Shown piece by piece: positions 35,681 to 44,671 of a stretch of DNA of 64,000 nucleotides. Under the pieces are notes generated by a model. It was not told the DNA's origin. It did no database searches and worked only from the letters and a program-made list of their open reading frames with translations. Positions within the stretch are counted from its first letter, which is position 1. Each line of letters begins with the position of its first letter. The stretch is from Kroppenstedtia eburnea (lineage in GTDB: Bacteria > Bacillota > Bacilli > Thermoactinomycetales > DSM-45169): NCBI RefSeq assembly GCF_013282215.1, contig NZ_CP048103.1, positions 1,860,001 to 1,924,000 of the forward strand, in the 5' to 3' direction. Made by a program: the position numbers and the translations under genes.

Positions 35681-36910
35681 TCAAATATCCTTCCGGATCA
35701 AACTCTTCATCTCCGGTGACATCCGTTCATAACGACGGAGCGGCAACCGGAACTCCACTCTCAGCGTCAGATCGGTCACCTCGGAATGGACGATCTCCGC
35801 CACCCGGTAAAGCCGGGAAATCATCTCCCCCCGGGACACCGGAATCTCCGCCGATCCGTGTATCTGAGCCGCATTCAACACCCGGTCGATCTTCTCCTTC
35901 AATCGTTCCCGGTCGTCGGCATCATAAGCGGAGATTCGGATCGTTTCACCCTCTGCGGACAGAATGGCTCCGCCCTCCCGATCCGCTTTGTTGAAGACCG
36001 TCAACACGGGAACCTCACCGGCACCCAAATCTTCCAGAACCCGCTCCACCGACTTCATTTGTTCCATCGCTTCGGGGTGGCTCGCATCCACCACATGGAG
36101 CAGGAGATCCGCCTCCCCCACTTGCTCCAACGTGGAACGAAAGGCGGCCACCAGATGGTGCGGAAGATTGCGGATGAAGCCGACAGTATCCGTCAACAGC
36201 ACCTTCTCCCCCGAGGGCAGATCCAAAAAACGGGAGGTCGGATCCAGCGTGGCAAACAACCGATCTTCCTCCATCACCCCGGCACCCGTCAAGCGGTTGA
36301 GAAGCGTCGACTTTCCCGCATTGGTGTATCCGACGAGGGCCACTTGGATCATGTCCATCTTCCGGCGGCGATTTTGGTGAAGCCGGCGGTGTTTGCGGAC
36401 CCCCTCCAACTCCCTCTTCAGGTCCCGAATGCGCCGCCGGATATGACGTCGGTCCGTCTCCAGCTTCTTCTCCCCGGGACCACGGGTTCCAATCCCCCCT
36501 CCCAACCGGGACATCTCCTTTCCTCTGCCGATCAGCCGGGGCAAAGAATACTCCAGCTGGGCCAACTCCACCTGGAGACTCCCTTCCTTCGTTCGCGCGC
36601 GCATGGCGAAGATATCCAGAATCAGCTGGGTTCGGTCCAACACCTTGCAGGGAATCCGACGTTCCAGGTTGACCAACTGAACCGGGGACAACTCCCGATC
36701 AAAGAGGATCAGGTCAATCTTTTCCTCTTCAACGGTTTGAGCCAGCTCCTCCACCTTCCCCCGGCCGATCAACCATCCGGGATCCGGTGCATCCCGGTGC
36801 TGGATCACGGTGTCCACCACGATCGCGCCGGCCGTATGAGCCAGCCGCTCCAACTCTGTCAGGGAAGAGTGGATGGAAGCCGTCTCCCTCCCGCTGCCGC
36901 AACCCACCAA
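35681..36910 (-). CDS. hflX: Ribosome-associated GTPase HflX
   Basis: About 409 residues: N-terminal HflX domain (DPGWLIGRGKVEELAQ), glycine-rich GGGIGTRGPGEKKLETDRRH, and G domain with GYTNAGKSTLLNRL, DTVGFIRNLPH and FNKAD. HflX splits stalled ribosomes under stress. Start problem: the family begins upstream of ERAILVG, but in frame there is no ATG or GTG. AGGAGG at 36954-36959 is followed 10 nt later by ATC (36943), in frame. The reported TTG (36910) removes the first conserved residues. Either ATC is used or a base is lost just after the ATG that abuts the Shine-Dalgarno. Confidence 0.9.
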   Translation of the reverse strand: MVGCGSGRETASIHSSLTELERLAHTAGAIVVDTVIQHRDAPDPGWLIGRGKVEELAQTVEEEKIDLILFDRELSPVQLVNLERRIPCKVLDRTQLILDIFAMRARTKEGSLQVELAQLEYSLPRLIGRGKEMSRLGGGIGTRGPGEKKLETDRRHIRRRIRDLKRELEGVRKHRRLHQNRRRKMDMIQVALVGYTNAGKSTLLNRLTGAGVMEEDRLFATLDPTSRFLDLPSGEKVLLTDTVGFIRNLPHHLVAAFRSTLEQVGEADLLLHVVDASHPEAMEQMKSVERVLEDLGAGEVPVLTVFNKADREGGAILSAEGETIRISAYDADDRERLKEKIDRVLNAAQIHGSAEIPVSRGEMISRLYRVAEIVHSEVTDLTLRVEFRLPLRRYERMSPEMKSLIRKDI

Positions 36911-37002
36911 TATCGCCCGCTCACTGCCATTCTCCGTCTCGATCTTCGCTCATCCTCCTTGGAACGTGTAAGCATCCTGTAAGTCGATTATACCATGACC
37001 GG

Positions 37003-37034
37003 AAAAAAGAAGCCCGGCACCTCCTGCGGCCGGG
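37003..37034 (-). terminator. Terminator of spoVK
   Basis: CCCGGC / GCCGGG stem with CTTCTTTTTT following on the minus strand, just after the spoVK stop. Confidence 0.75.
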
Positions 37035-37037
37035 AAA

Positions 37038-38009
37038 TCAAGGAGCGAACCGAAAGGGAAGCTCCGTCTCTTTTTTTTTCGGAAAGGAAAGATCCTCCGA
37101 CTGAAGCATCATCAGTTCATCCCGGGACACATACCGGCTGTCCAACAGTCGCACCGCCTGATTGCGGATCGCTTGCTCCACCAGATTCCGCACATAACGT
37201 CCATTTCCAAAGGATTCACCCGGAATCGCCACCCCCTTCGCCAGATGGCGCCGCAACTTCTCCAACGCCGGTCCGGAAAAACGATACTGTCGCTCCTCCA
37301 CCATCCCCCGGGCGATCCGGACCAGTTCATCCACACTGAAATCGGGGAAACGAAGATGAATCGGAAAACGGGAGGGAAGACCCGGATTGGACCGCAAAAA
37401 CCGTTTCATCTCACCGGGATAACCGGCCAGGATCAACACAAAATCGTTTTTGTGATCTTCCATCGACTTGACCAGGGTATCAATCGCCTCTTTGCCGAAA
37501 TCCTTTTCCCCACCCCGGGAAAGTGAGTACGCTTCATCGATGAACAAAATTCCGCCCAGAGCTTGCTTGACATGTTCCCTGGTTTTTTGTGCCGTGTGCC
37601 CGATATATTCCCCCACCAGATCCGCCCGCTCCACTTCCAACAGGTGACCTTTGCTCAGGATGTCCATCTCTTTGAGCAGATGGCCCATGATCCGGGCCAC
37701 CGTGGTTTTCCCTGTTCCCGGATTCCCTTCAAAAACCATGTGCAAAACCTGATTTTCCGTCATCAGACCTGCCGCCGAGCGTCGCTTGCCCACCGTCAGC
37801 CAGGCATAGATTTCATGGATGAAACTCTTGATCCCTGAAAGACCCACCAGACGGTCCAATTCCTCCATGCATCGTCTCAAGGGAAGATGTTCATCCCCTT
37901 CCCGACTGAGGCCCGGCAGATCCCGGGATTGGAAAGAGGTGTTCCTCTTGCCGTGGTCCAATACCACATGGAAGCGATGGGGTTCCTTTGTGATCACGCG
38001 GCTTGCCAT
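37038..38009 (-). CDS. spoVK: Stage V sporulation AAA+ ATPase SpoVK
   Basis: 323 residues, CbxX/CfxQ-type AAA+. Walker [17 protein letters not shown], Walker [21 protein letters not shown], sensor [15 protein letters not shown] and arginine finger region [18 protein letters not shown]. Needed for spore maturation in Bacillus (SpoVJ/SpoVK). Between hfq and hflX as in Bacillus. Start ATG 38009 with GAGGTGA upstream. Confidence 0.94.
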   Translation of the reverse strand: MASRVITKEPHRFHVVLDHGKRNTSFQSRDLPGLSREGDEHLPLRRCMEELDRLVGLSGIKSFIHEIYAWLTVGKRRSAAGLMTENQVLHMVFEGNPGTGKTTVARIMGHLLKEMDILSKGHLLEVERADLVGEYIGHTAQKTREHVKQALGGILFIDEAYSLSRGGEKDFGKEAIDTLVKSMEDHKNDFVLILAGYPGEMKRFLRSNPGLPSRFPIHLRFPDFSVDELVRIARGMVEERQYRFSGPALEKLRRHLAKGVAIPGESFGNGRYVRNLVEQAIRNQAVRLLDSRYVSRDELMMLQSEDLSFPKKKETELPFRFAP

Positions 38010-38090
38010 ATCCGGTCACCTCTTTGCTGGAATCGGCTCATCTATATATACGCATCCGCCCAGCTGTTGGTGAGTGGCCGGAAATATGGA

Positions 38091-38116
38091 AAAAACCAAG
38101 TGTGACCACTTGGTTT
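38091..38116 (-). terminator. Terminator of hfq
   Basis: AAACCAAGTG / CACTTGGTTT with a TGAC-containing loop, followed by TTTTTCC on the minus strand; the right arm touches the hfq stop codon. Confidence 0.85.
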
Positions 38117-38361
38117 CAGCTTTGCTTATTGCTTTCATCATTGGACATCAAGGACACCGACCGCGCCGGGGTGAACGTGGAGATCGCATGTTTGTACACC
38201 ATCTGCTGTTTGCCGTCCGAGTCGATCACGATGGTGAAATTGTCAAATCCCCGCACCACTCCCCGCAACTGAAAACCGTTGATCAGATAGATGGTGACCG
38301 GCACCGATTCTTTACGGATCTGGTTCAGAAAAGTGTCCTGGATGTTGATCGATTGCTTCAA
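38116..38361 (-). CDS. hfq: RNA chaperone Hfq
   Basis: 81 residues. Sm1 ([20 protein letters not shown] and [18 protein letters not shown]) and Sm2 with YKHAIST, the RNA-binding KH motif. Forms a hexamer binding small RNAs and A-rich tails. It follows miaA as in most bacteria. Start TTG 38361, with AGGAGGT 7 nt upstream; no ATG fits. Confidence 0.97.
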   Translation of the reverse strand: MKQSINIQDTFLNQIRKESVPVTIYLINGFQLRGVVRGFDNFTIVIDSDGKQQMVYKHAISTFTPARSVSLMSNDESNKQS

Positions 38362-38400
38362 GGTTTGTACCTCCTATGTACATTTTGGCATTAGTTTACT

Positions 38401-39354
38401 CTATTCTTTGTACTGAGGGAAGTTTCCTGCTACAAGAGCGCGAATTTCTTCCCCTGAATTTTCCCTGGTGACATCAAACCAGTGGATCTCGGCCAGTCTG
38501 CGAAACCAGGAAAGCTGACGTTTGGCAAACTTCCGGGTCCGCTGCTTGATCTGATCCACCGCCTCCTCCAGGGGGATCTCCCCTTCCAGGTGGCTCATCA
38601 ATTCTTTGTAGCCGAGGGCCTGCATCGAAACGAGATCCCGGTGACAGCCCCGCTCCCGGAGCGCCTCCACCTCCTGTAACAATCCCGCCGCCATCATCTG
38701 ATCCACCCGGAGGTTGACCCGTTCATACAGGCGATCCCGGGGCATCGTCAGACCGATCCACAGGATCCGGTAAGGGGGAGGGGTTTGGGTCTGCACCTCG
38801 GTGAGCGGCTTCCCGGTCACCCGGTGAATCTCCAGGGCCCGGATCACGCGGCGTCGATCGTTGGGATGAAGGCGGGCCGCCCCTTCCGGATCCACCGACT
38901 GCAACCGTTGATGGAGAACTTCGTTTCCCTCCCGGTCTGCCAATTGATGCAACGCCTCGCGGAACCGGGGATCCTCTCCCACCCCGGGCAATCGATAACC
39001 ATGGGTGACCGCCTGGATATAAAGGCCGGTTCCTCCCACCAGCATCGGAAGATGGCCGCGGGCCTGGATCTCTTCAATTTTCTCCCGGGCCCGCTGCTGA
39101 AACTCCTCCACGGAAAAGGGGACATCCGGCTCCACCTGATCGATCAGATGATGCGGAACCACCGCCCGCTCTTCCCGGGATGCCTTGGCTGTACCGATGT
39201 CCATATGGCGATATACCTGCATGGAATCCCCCGAGATCACCTCCCCCTGAAATTCCCGGGCCAGAGAGAGGCTGAGTGCGGTTTTCCCCACGGCAGTGGG
39301 CCCCACAATCACCAACAGATCTTTTTCTTCAGGGTTCGAGGATTCCGAACGCAT
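38401..39354 (-). CDS. miaA: tRNA dimethylallyltransferase MiaA
   Basis: 317 residues. P-loop VIVGPTAVGKTALSLSLA, DSMQVYRHMDIGTAK (tRNA A37 pocket), HHLIDQVEPDVPFSVEEFQ and MLVGGTGLYIQAVTHGY. Adds the isopentenyl group to A37 of tRNAs reading U-codons; MiaB, encoded at 47325-48797, later methylthiolates it. Starts inside the methyltransferase gene; ATG 39354 has GGAGG 9 nt upstream. Confidence 0.97.
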   Translation of the reverse strand: MRSESSNPEEKDLLVIVGPTAVGKTALSLSLAREFQGEVISGDSMQVYRHMDIGTAKASREERAVVPHHLIDQVEPDVPFSVEEFQQRAREKIEEIQARGHLPMLVGGTGLYIQAVTHGYRLPGVGEDPRFREALHQLADREGNEVLHQRLQSVDPEGAARLHPNDRRRVIRALEIHRVTGKPLTEVQTQTPPPYRILWIGLTMPRDRLYERVNLRVDQMMAAGLLQEVEALRERGCHRDLVSMQALGYKELMSHLEGEIPLEEAVDQIKQRTRKFAKRQLSWFRRLAEIHWFDVTRENSGEEIRALVAGNFPQYKE

Positions 39355-40102
39355 AGTTGGAAGCCTCCTTTACCACACGGAATCCGAGTCGTTCAAATTC
39401 TCCGCTCATCAGCCGCTCCTTCAGCACCACCCGTTTCCGTGCCACCCGGAGCGCCTCCCGGACCGACTCCGGATCCAAGGGTTCGGGATTGGCCAGCATT
39501 TTCAAGGCCTGGAGGGCGGAGGAACGGGTGACGGTCTGCCGGAACATCGGATCAAACAGAACCACGTCGAAAGAGTCATCCCCCATGCGCCGGAGATACT
39601 CCCGGTAATCGGCACACACCACCCGGACCCCCTGCATCGCCTGCACCAGCCGGGGGGATGCTGCCGGATAATGCCGCAGGCCGTAATCCACCAGCGCTGC
39701 GATCACCGGCTGACTTTCCAGTCCCACCACTTCCCCCGCCTCTCCTGTCACATGGGCTGCAACAATGGCATCGGCTCCCAGTCCCAACGTACAGTCCAGG
39801 ACCCGGTCCCCCGGTTGGAAACCTGCCGCGGTCACGAGGGCGTCCGCCCCCCCGGCCGCCAGTTCCTTCACACGCAGAGCCGCCAGATTGGGGTGAAAGC
39901 GGAAGGTGTTCCCCTCCCGGTCCTCCCAGTGTGCTCCATCGCTGCCCACCACCACCGCGGCCTCTGCGGCGGTTTCTTCCATCATCCGGATCAGGGAGCG
40001 GTTCTCGCGGGGCTGACAATCCACTCCCATCCTGCTGGCGATCCGTTCGGCCCAGATCCGCTCTTCTTCCCGGGGCCGCCGGGATGTTGTCACGATCACC
40101 AC
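39329..40102 (-). CDS. Class I SAM-dependent methyltransferase (RsmJ-like)
   Basis: 257 residues. Motif I VLDCTLGLGADAIVAAHVTG, acidic loop VGLESQPVIAA, and motif IV FDVVLFDPMFRQTV, whose DPMF resembles the DPMF/Y of RsmJ 16S rRNA methyltransferases (DUF548). Position between mutL and miaA is a common Firmicutes neighbour of unknown target. Begins next to the mutL stop (GTG 40102 or GTG 40093, the latter 5 nt after AGGTGG). Overlaps miaA at its end. Confidence 0.85.
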   Translation of the reverse strand: MVIVTTSRRPREEERIWAERIASRMGVDCQPRENRSLIRMMEETAAEAAVVVGSDGAHWEDREGNTFRFHPNLAALRVKELAAGGADALVTAAGFQPGDRVLDCTLGLGADAIVAAHVTGEAGEVVGLESQPVIAALVDYGLRHYPAASPRLVQAMQGVRVVCADYREYLRRMGDDSFDVVLFDPMFRQTVTRSSALQALKMLANPEPLDPESVREALRVARKRVVLKERLMSGEFERLGFRVVKEASNYAFGILEP

Positions 40103-41968
40103 CTACATCACCCGTTTAAACATCTTTTCAATTTCATAAGTGGAGAAATGAATCAGAATCGGTCGGCCGTGAGGGCAGGTGTAGGGCGTAATACATGCCC
40201 GCAATTGTTGAATCAGGCTTTCCATCTCTTCCCGACGGAGGTGACGATTCGCCTTGATCGCCGCTTTGCAGGCCATCAGCTTGGCCCCGTCATCCTGCAG
40301 CCGGGCCGGGTCCACCCGCTCTCCTCTTTTCACCCAGTCGAGGACCTCCCACAACAACTCTTCCTCGCTCCCTTTGGGAAACCAGACAGGATGGGAACGA
40401 ACCAAAAAGGCGGTGTTTCCGAAGGGCTCCATCTCCATCCCCAACTCCGAAAGATGGGGAACCCATTGTCGAATCACCTCCGCTTCCGCCGGAGTGCATT
40501 CCACTGTCAACGGCATGAGCAGGGCTTGTAATCTGCCATCCCCCTCCTGCATCCGACTGTAAAATCGTTCGTAATAAATCCGTTCATGTGCCGCATGCTG
40601 GTCCATCAGATAGAACCCATCCTCAGCCTGAGCGATGATGTAAGTTCCGTGAATCTGGGTCAAGGGGGTCAGATCGGGCAACTCACCGCCGGATGCGCTC
40701 TCCTCCGCTCCCGGCTCCTCGATGGGACCGGTTTTTTTCTCATCACCGGGGGGAGCCGGAAACCTCCCGGGATCGGCCGGTTCAGGAGCCGGGGGAGCCG
40801 CAGGTGCGGGCGGGGAGACCGGCTCCGGCTCCGATCGAAGTGTCGCCCCCGTTTCCCGGACCTTCCAGGTCTCCTCTTTCCGCCGGCGGAGGGAAGCGTC
40901 ATCATTCCACTGCAACCGCTGCTGCACCGGGTGAGGTTCCGGGTGGTGTTCACGTCGGGGGGAGGCCGCTTGGGGGATCAGGACATGTTCGCGGAACAAA
41001 GCCTTCAATCCCCCCTCGATCAGACGGCAGAGCTCCTGCTCTTTACTCAGCCGCACCTCCAACTTGGCCGGATGGACATTCACATCCACCAACTTGGGAT
41101 CCATACTCAGAGAGAGGACGACAATGGGGTAACGGCCGATGGGCAACAAGGTGTCATAACCCCGGAGAACCGCCTGCGACACGGGAATGTTCCGGATGTA
41201 ACGTCCATTGACCACGATCGAGATATAGGAACGGTTGGACCGGGTCACCTCCGGCTTCGCCGCCAGCCCCTCCACCTTAAAGTCCATATCCTCCGCATCC
41301 ACCGGCAACATCTTGCGTGCCACCTGTTTCCCGTACAAGGCATGGGCCACATGGAGCAACTTTCCGTCTCCCGGAGTCCGGAACAATTCCTTTCCGTTAT
41401 GCATCAGGACAAAGGAGATCCCCGGATGTGCCAACGCTTGCCTTCCCACATGATCCGCCACATGGCTAACTTCAGTGTTGACGGTTTTTAAATATTTCAA
41501 ACGGGCCGGAGTATTGAAGAACAACTCCTCCACTGACACCTCGGTTCCGGGGGAACGGGCCGCATCCTCCGTGGACAGCAGCTTCCCACCTTCCAGCACC
41601 AGCCGCGTCCCGATCCCTTCCGCCCGGGCCGTCGTCAAGGTGAGTTTGGAGACGGAGGCGATACTGGGCAACGCCTCCCCCCTGAATCCCAGAGAGCGGA
41701 TGGAAAACAGATCCCGTTCCCGACGGATTTTACTGGTGGCATGCCGTTCAAATGCGAGGAGAGCATCTTCCCGATCCATCCCCTTCCCATTGTCGGAAAC
41801 ACGGATCGAGCGGATGCCTCCCTCGATGATCTCGATGTGAATCCGGTCCGCTCCCGCATCGAGTGCATTTTCCACCAACTCCTTCACCACTGAGGCCGGC
41901 CGTTCCACCACCTCCCCCGCAGCGATCCGGTTGGCCAATTGATCATCCAGCAGCCGGATCTCACCCAT
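40103..41968 (-). CDS. mutL: DNA mismatch repair protein MutL
   Basis: 621 residues. GHKL ATPase: KELVENALDAGADRIHIEI, DNGKGMDREDAL, SLGFRGEALPSIASVSK. A Pro/Glu-rich linker (about 330-420), then the C-terminal endonuclease domain with DQHAAHERIYYERF, ACKAAIKANRHL and CPHGRPILIHFST. The endonuclease motif is expected in bacteria lacking MutH. The start overlaps the end of mutS by 8 nt, giving tight coupling. Confidence 0.97.
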   Translation of the reverse strand: MGEIRLLDDQLANRIAAGEVVERPASVVKELVENALDAGADRIHIEIIEGGIRSIRVSDNGKGMDREDALLAFERHATSKIRRERDLFSIRSLGFRGEALPSIASVSKLTLTTARAEGIGTRLVLEGGKLLSTEDAARSPGTEVSVEELFFNTPARLKYLKTVNTEVSHVADHVGRQALAHPGISFVLMHNGKELFRTPGDGKLLHVAHALYGKQVARKMLPVDAEDMDFKVEGLAAKPEVTRSNRSYISIVVNGRYIRNIPVSQAVLRGYDTLLPIGRYPIVVLSLSMDPKLVDVNVHPAKLEVRLSKEQELCRLIEGGLKALFREHVLIPQAASPRREHHPEPHPVQQRLQWNDDASLRRRKEETWKVRETGATLRSEPEPVSPPAPAAPPAPEPADPGRFPAPPGDEKKTGPIEEPGAEESASGGELPDLTPLTQIHGTYIIAQAEDGFYLMDQHAAHERIYYERFYSRMQEGDGRLQALLMPLTVECTPAEAEVIRQWVPHLSELGMEMEPFGNTAFLVRSHPVWFPKGSEEELLWEVLDWVKRGERVDPARLQDDGAKLMACKAAIKANRHLRREEMESLIQQLRACITPYTCPHGRPILIHFSTYEIEKMFKRVM

Positions 41969-44573
41969 CGACCCCCGCCCCCTTCGACTTCAGTTTCCGC
42001 TGCAGGTCAAAGATGAACTGGATCGTTTCCATGGGAGTCCGATTGAGAAGATCCCACTCCTTGAGAGCCTTCAAGGCTTCCTCTTCCTCCGGGGACCCAG
42101 CCGGTTGCGCCGTGGACTCCACGAAGGAGAAAAGATCCGGCTGACGGGTTCCCGCCGTTTCCAAGCGACCTTCCAGGGTTTCCAGCAGGCTCCGCGCCCG
42201 GCGGATCACCTCGGCGGGCATTCCGGCCAGCTGGGCCACATGGATCCCGTAACTGCGATCGGCTCCCCCCGGCTCCATCCGGTGCAAGAAGACCACCTCA
42301 CCCTCTTTTTCCACACAGCGGGCGTGAAGATTCACCACACGGGGCAAATCCGCCTCCAAGTGCGTCAACTCATGATAATGGGTGGAAAACAGGGTCTTCG
42401 CTCCCACGTGATCGTGAATGTATTCCACGATGGCGTGAGCCAGGGCCATGCCATCATAGGTGGAAGTTCCACGTCCCACCTCATCCAACAGGATCAGACT
42501 GCGGGAAGTCGCCTGGGCCAGAGCCAAGCGGGTCTCATCCATCTCCACCATAAAAGTGCTGCGACCGCCGACCAAATCATCCGCAGCACCGATCCGGGTG
42601 AAAATGCGATCGACAATCCCGATCTCCGCCCGTTGTGCCGGTACAAAGCAGCCGATCTGCGCCATCAGCGTGATCAGGGCCACTTGACGCATATATGTAC
42701 TCTTGCCGGCCATGTTGGGGCCGGTGATCAGCAACAGCTGATGTTCCTCTTGATCCATCCGGGTGTCATTGGGGACAAACTCTCCTTCCCTCGTCGCCGC
42801 TTCCACCACCGGATGACGCCCCCCCGTGATCCGGATCCGCCCTTCCCGGTTGACGTCGGGGCGGACATATCCGTATTTTCCGGACACCGCTGCCAAGGAA
42901 TGAAGTGCATCCAGACGGGCCACCCGATCCGCCAGCATCTGAATCCGCGGGATCTCCTCCGCCACCCGTTCCCTGACCCGGGTAAACAGTTGATACTCCA
43001 GCTCCACTGATTTTTCTTCCGCCTCCAGAATCAACCGCTCCCGCTCCTTCAACTCGGGAGTGACAAAGCGTTCCGCATTGGCCAGGGTTTGCTTGCGCTG
43101 GTATCGTCCTTCGGGAAGGTGGCGCAGATTGGCTTTGGTCACCTCGATATAATAGCCAAACACCTTATTGAAGCCCACCTTGAGGGAGCGAATCCCGGTC
43201 GCTTCCCGCTCCCGCTGTTCCAGGCGGGTGATCCAGCCCCTGCCGTCCCGCTGCACTTCACGGAGGCGATCCAGTTCTTCATCGTACCCGTCTTTGATCA
43301 GGTTCCCCTCCCGGACCGATACCGGAGCCTCATCCGCAATGGATTTCGCGGTAAGCTCCACCACCTCCCGCAAAGGATCCAACCCTTCAGCGACAGAGAC
43401 CAGGGCACTGGCATTTGTTTCGGACAAACAACGCTTCAGATCAGGGATTTTTTCCAGAGAACGCCGCAGGGAGATGAGATCCCGTCCGTTGGCCGATCCA
43501 TAGGCAATCCGGGCACACAGCCGTTCCAGATCATAAACCCCTTTGAGTTGCTCACGGATCTCCTCCAACAGGATCAAGTGGTCCGTCAACGCCTGAATCT
43601 CTTCCTGACGCCGTCTGATCTCATTCAAATCCAACAAAGGCTTGTCCAGCCATTTTTTTAACAACCGGCTTCCCATCGCCGTCGCAGTCCGGTCCAACAA
43701 GCCGTACAGAGTCCCCTCTTTTCTGCCTTCCCGCAAAGATCGGGTCAACTCCAGCGTCTGGCGCGCAGAAACATCCAGCACCATAAACTGCTCGGCATCA
43801 TAACGGCGGATCCGGTTCATATGGGAAAGTCCCCGCTTCTGGGTCCGCTGCAAATAGGAAAGGAGCAGGCAGGCCACCTCCTCTTGGATCGGGGTGGTGA
43901 GCTGCTCCCGATCCTCGGGAAAGTGCTCGCCCAGCATCCTGGACCTCTCCTCCGGGGACTGCAGTTCGTCCTCTCCCGTCACGGTGATCACAGCCCCGAG
44001 GCGGAGGCGCAGTTCTTCCAAAAGAGACGTTTCTTTCCCCAAACAGGGAGCCAGCAGCACTTCCTTCGGTTGATATGCCGCCAGTTCATCGATCACACGG
44101 GCTCCATCGCCGGCAACATCCGTCACATAAAACTCCCCCGTGGACAAATCCGCCGCCGCCAGCGCATAATGCTCGCGCTGACGGGTCAGGGCCGCCAGAA
44201 AGTTGTTCTCCCGCTCAGTGAGCATCTTCTCTTCCATCACTGTGCCCGGGGTGATCACCCGGACCACTTCCCGCCGGACCACTCCCTTGGCCGTGGCGGG
44301 ATCTTCCACCTGCTCACAGATGGCCACTTTGTAACCCTTGCCGATCAAACGGCTGATATAGACATCCACGGAATGAAAAGGAACCCCGCACATGGGAATT
44401 CTCTCGCCTCCGCCGTCCCTGGAGGTGAGGGTGATTTCCAGCTCTTCCGCTGCCTTGCGGGCATCCTCAAAAAACATTTCATAAAAATCGCCTAAACGAA
44501 AAAATAAAAAGGCATCAGGATGATCCGCCTTGATTGAAAGGTATTGTTGAATCATCGGAGTATACTTGGCCAC
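41961..44573 (-). CDS. mutS: DNA mismatch repair protein MutS
   Basis: 870 residues. Mismatch-binding F-x-E in RLGDFYEMFFEDA (about 30-42), core/clamp domains, then ATPase with GPNMAGKSTYMRQVAL, SRSLILLDEVGRGTSTYDG and FSTHYHELTHLE. Recognises mismatches and recruits MutL. Start GTG 44573 (GGAGGG 9 nt upstream, V/M-AKYTPMIQQYLSIK), matching Bacillus MutS; a 52-codon open extension upstream lacks a signal. Confidence 0.97.
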   Translation of the reverse strand: MAKYTPMIQQYLSIKADHPDAFLFFRLGDFYEMFFEDARKAAEELEITLTSRDGGGERIPMCGVPFHSVDVYISRLIGKGYKVAICEQVEDPATAKGVVRREVVRVITPGTVMEEKMLTERENNFLAALTRQREHYALAAADLSTGEFYVTDVAGDGARVIDELAAYQPKEVLLAPCLGKETSLLEELRLRLGAVITVTGEDELQSPEERSRMLGEHFPEDREQLTTPIQEEVACLLLSYLQRTQKRGLSHMNRIRRYDAEQFMVLDVSARQTLELTRSLREGRKEGTLYGLLDRTATAMGSRLLKKWLDKPLLDLNEIRRRQEEIQALTDHLILLEEIREQLKGVYDLERLCARIAYGSANGRDLISLRRSLEKIPDLKRCLSETNASALVSVAEGLDPLREVVELTAKSIADEAPVSVREGNLIKDGYDEELDRLREVQRDGRGWITRLEQREREATGIRSLKVGFNKVFGYYIEVTKANLRHLPEGRYQRKQTLANAERFVTPELKERERLILEAEEKSVELEYQLFTRVRERVAEEIPRIQMLADRVARLDALHSLAAVSGKYGYVRPDVNREGRIRITGGRHPVVEAATREGEFVPNDTRMDQEEHQLLLITGPNMAGKSTYMRQVALITLMAQIGCFVPAQRAEIGIVDRIFTRIGAADDLVGGRSTFMVEMDETRLALAQATSRSLILLDEVGRGTSTYDGMALAHAIVEYIHDHVGAKTLFSTHYHELTHLEADLPRVVNLHARCVEKEGEVVFLHRMEPGGADRSYGIHVAQLAGMPAEVIRRARSLLETLEGRLETAGTRQPDLFSFVESTAQPAGSPEEEEALKALKEWDLLNRTPMETIQFIFDLQRKLKSKGAGVDG

Positions 44574-44671
44574 TTGGACAGACCCTCCGAATTTTGTGTA
44601 GTATGGATGATTCGTGAACTGCATGAATTTCATTGTACCATGCCCCCTCTGCGGGAACAAGCGACAGCCCT

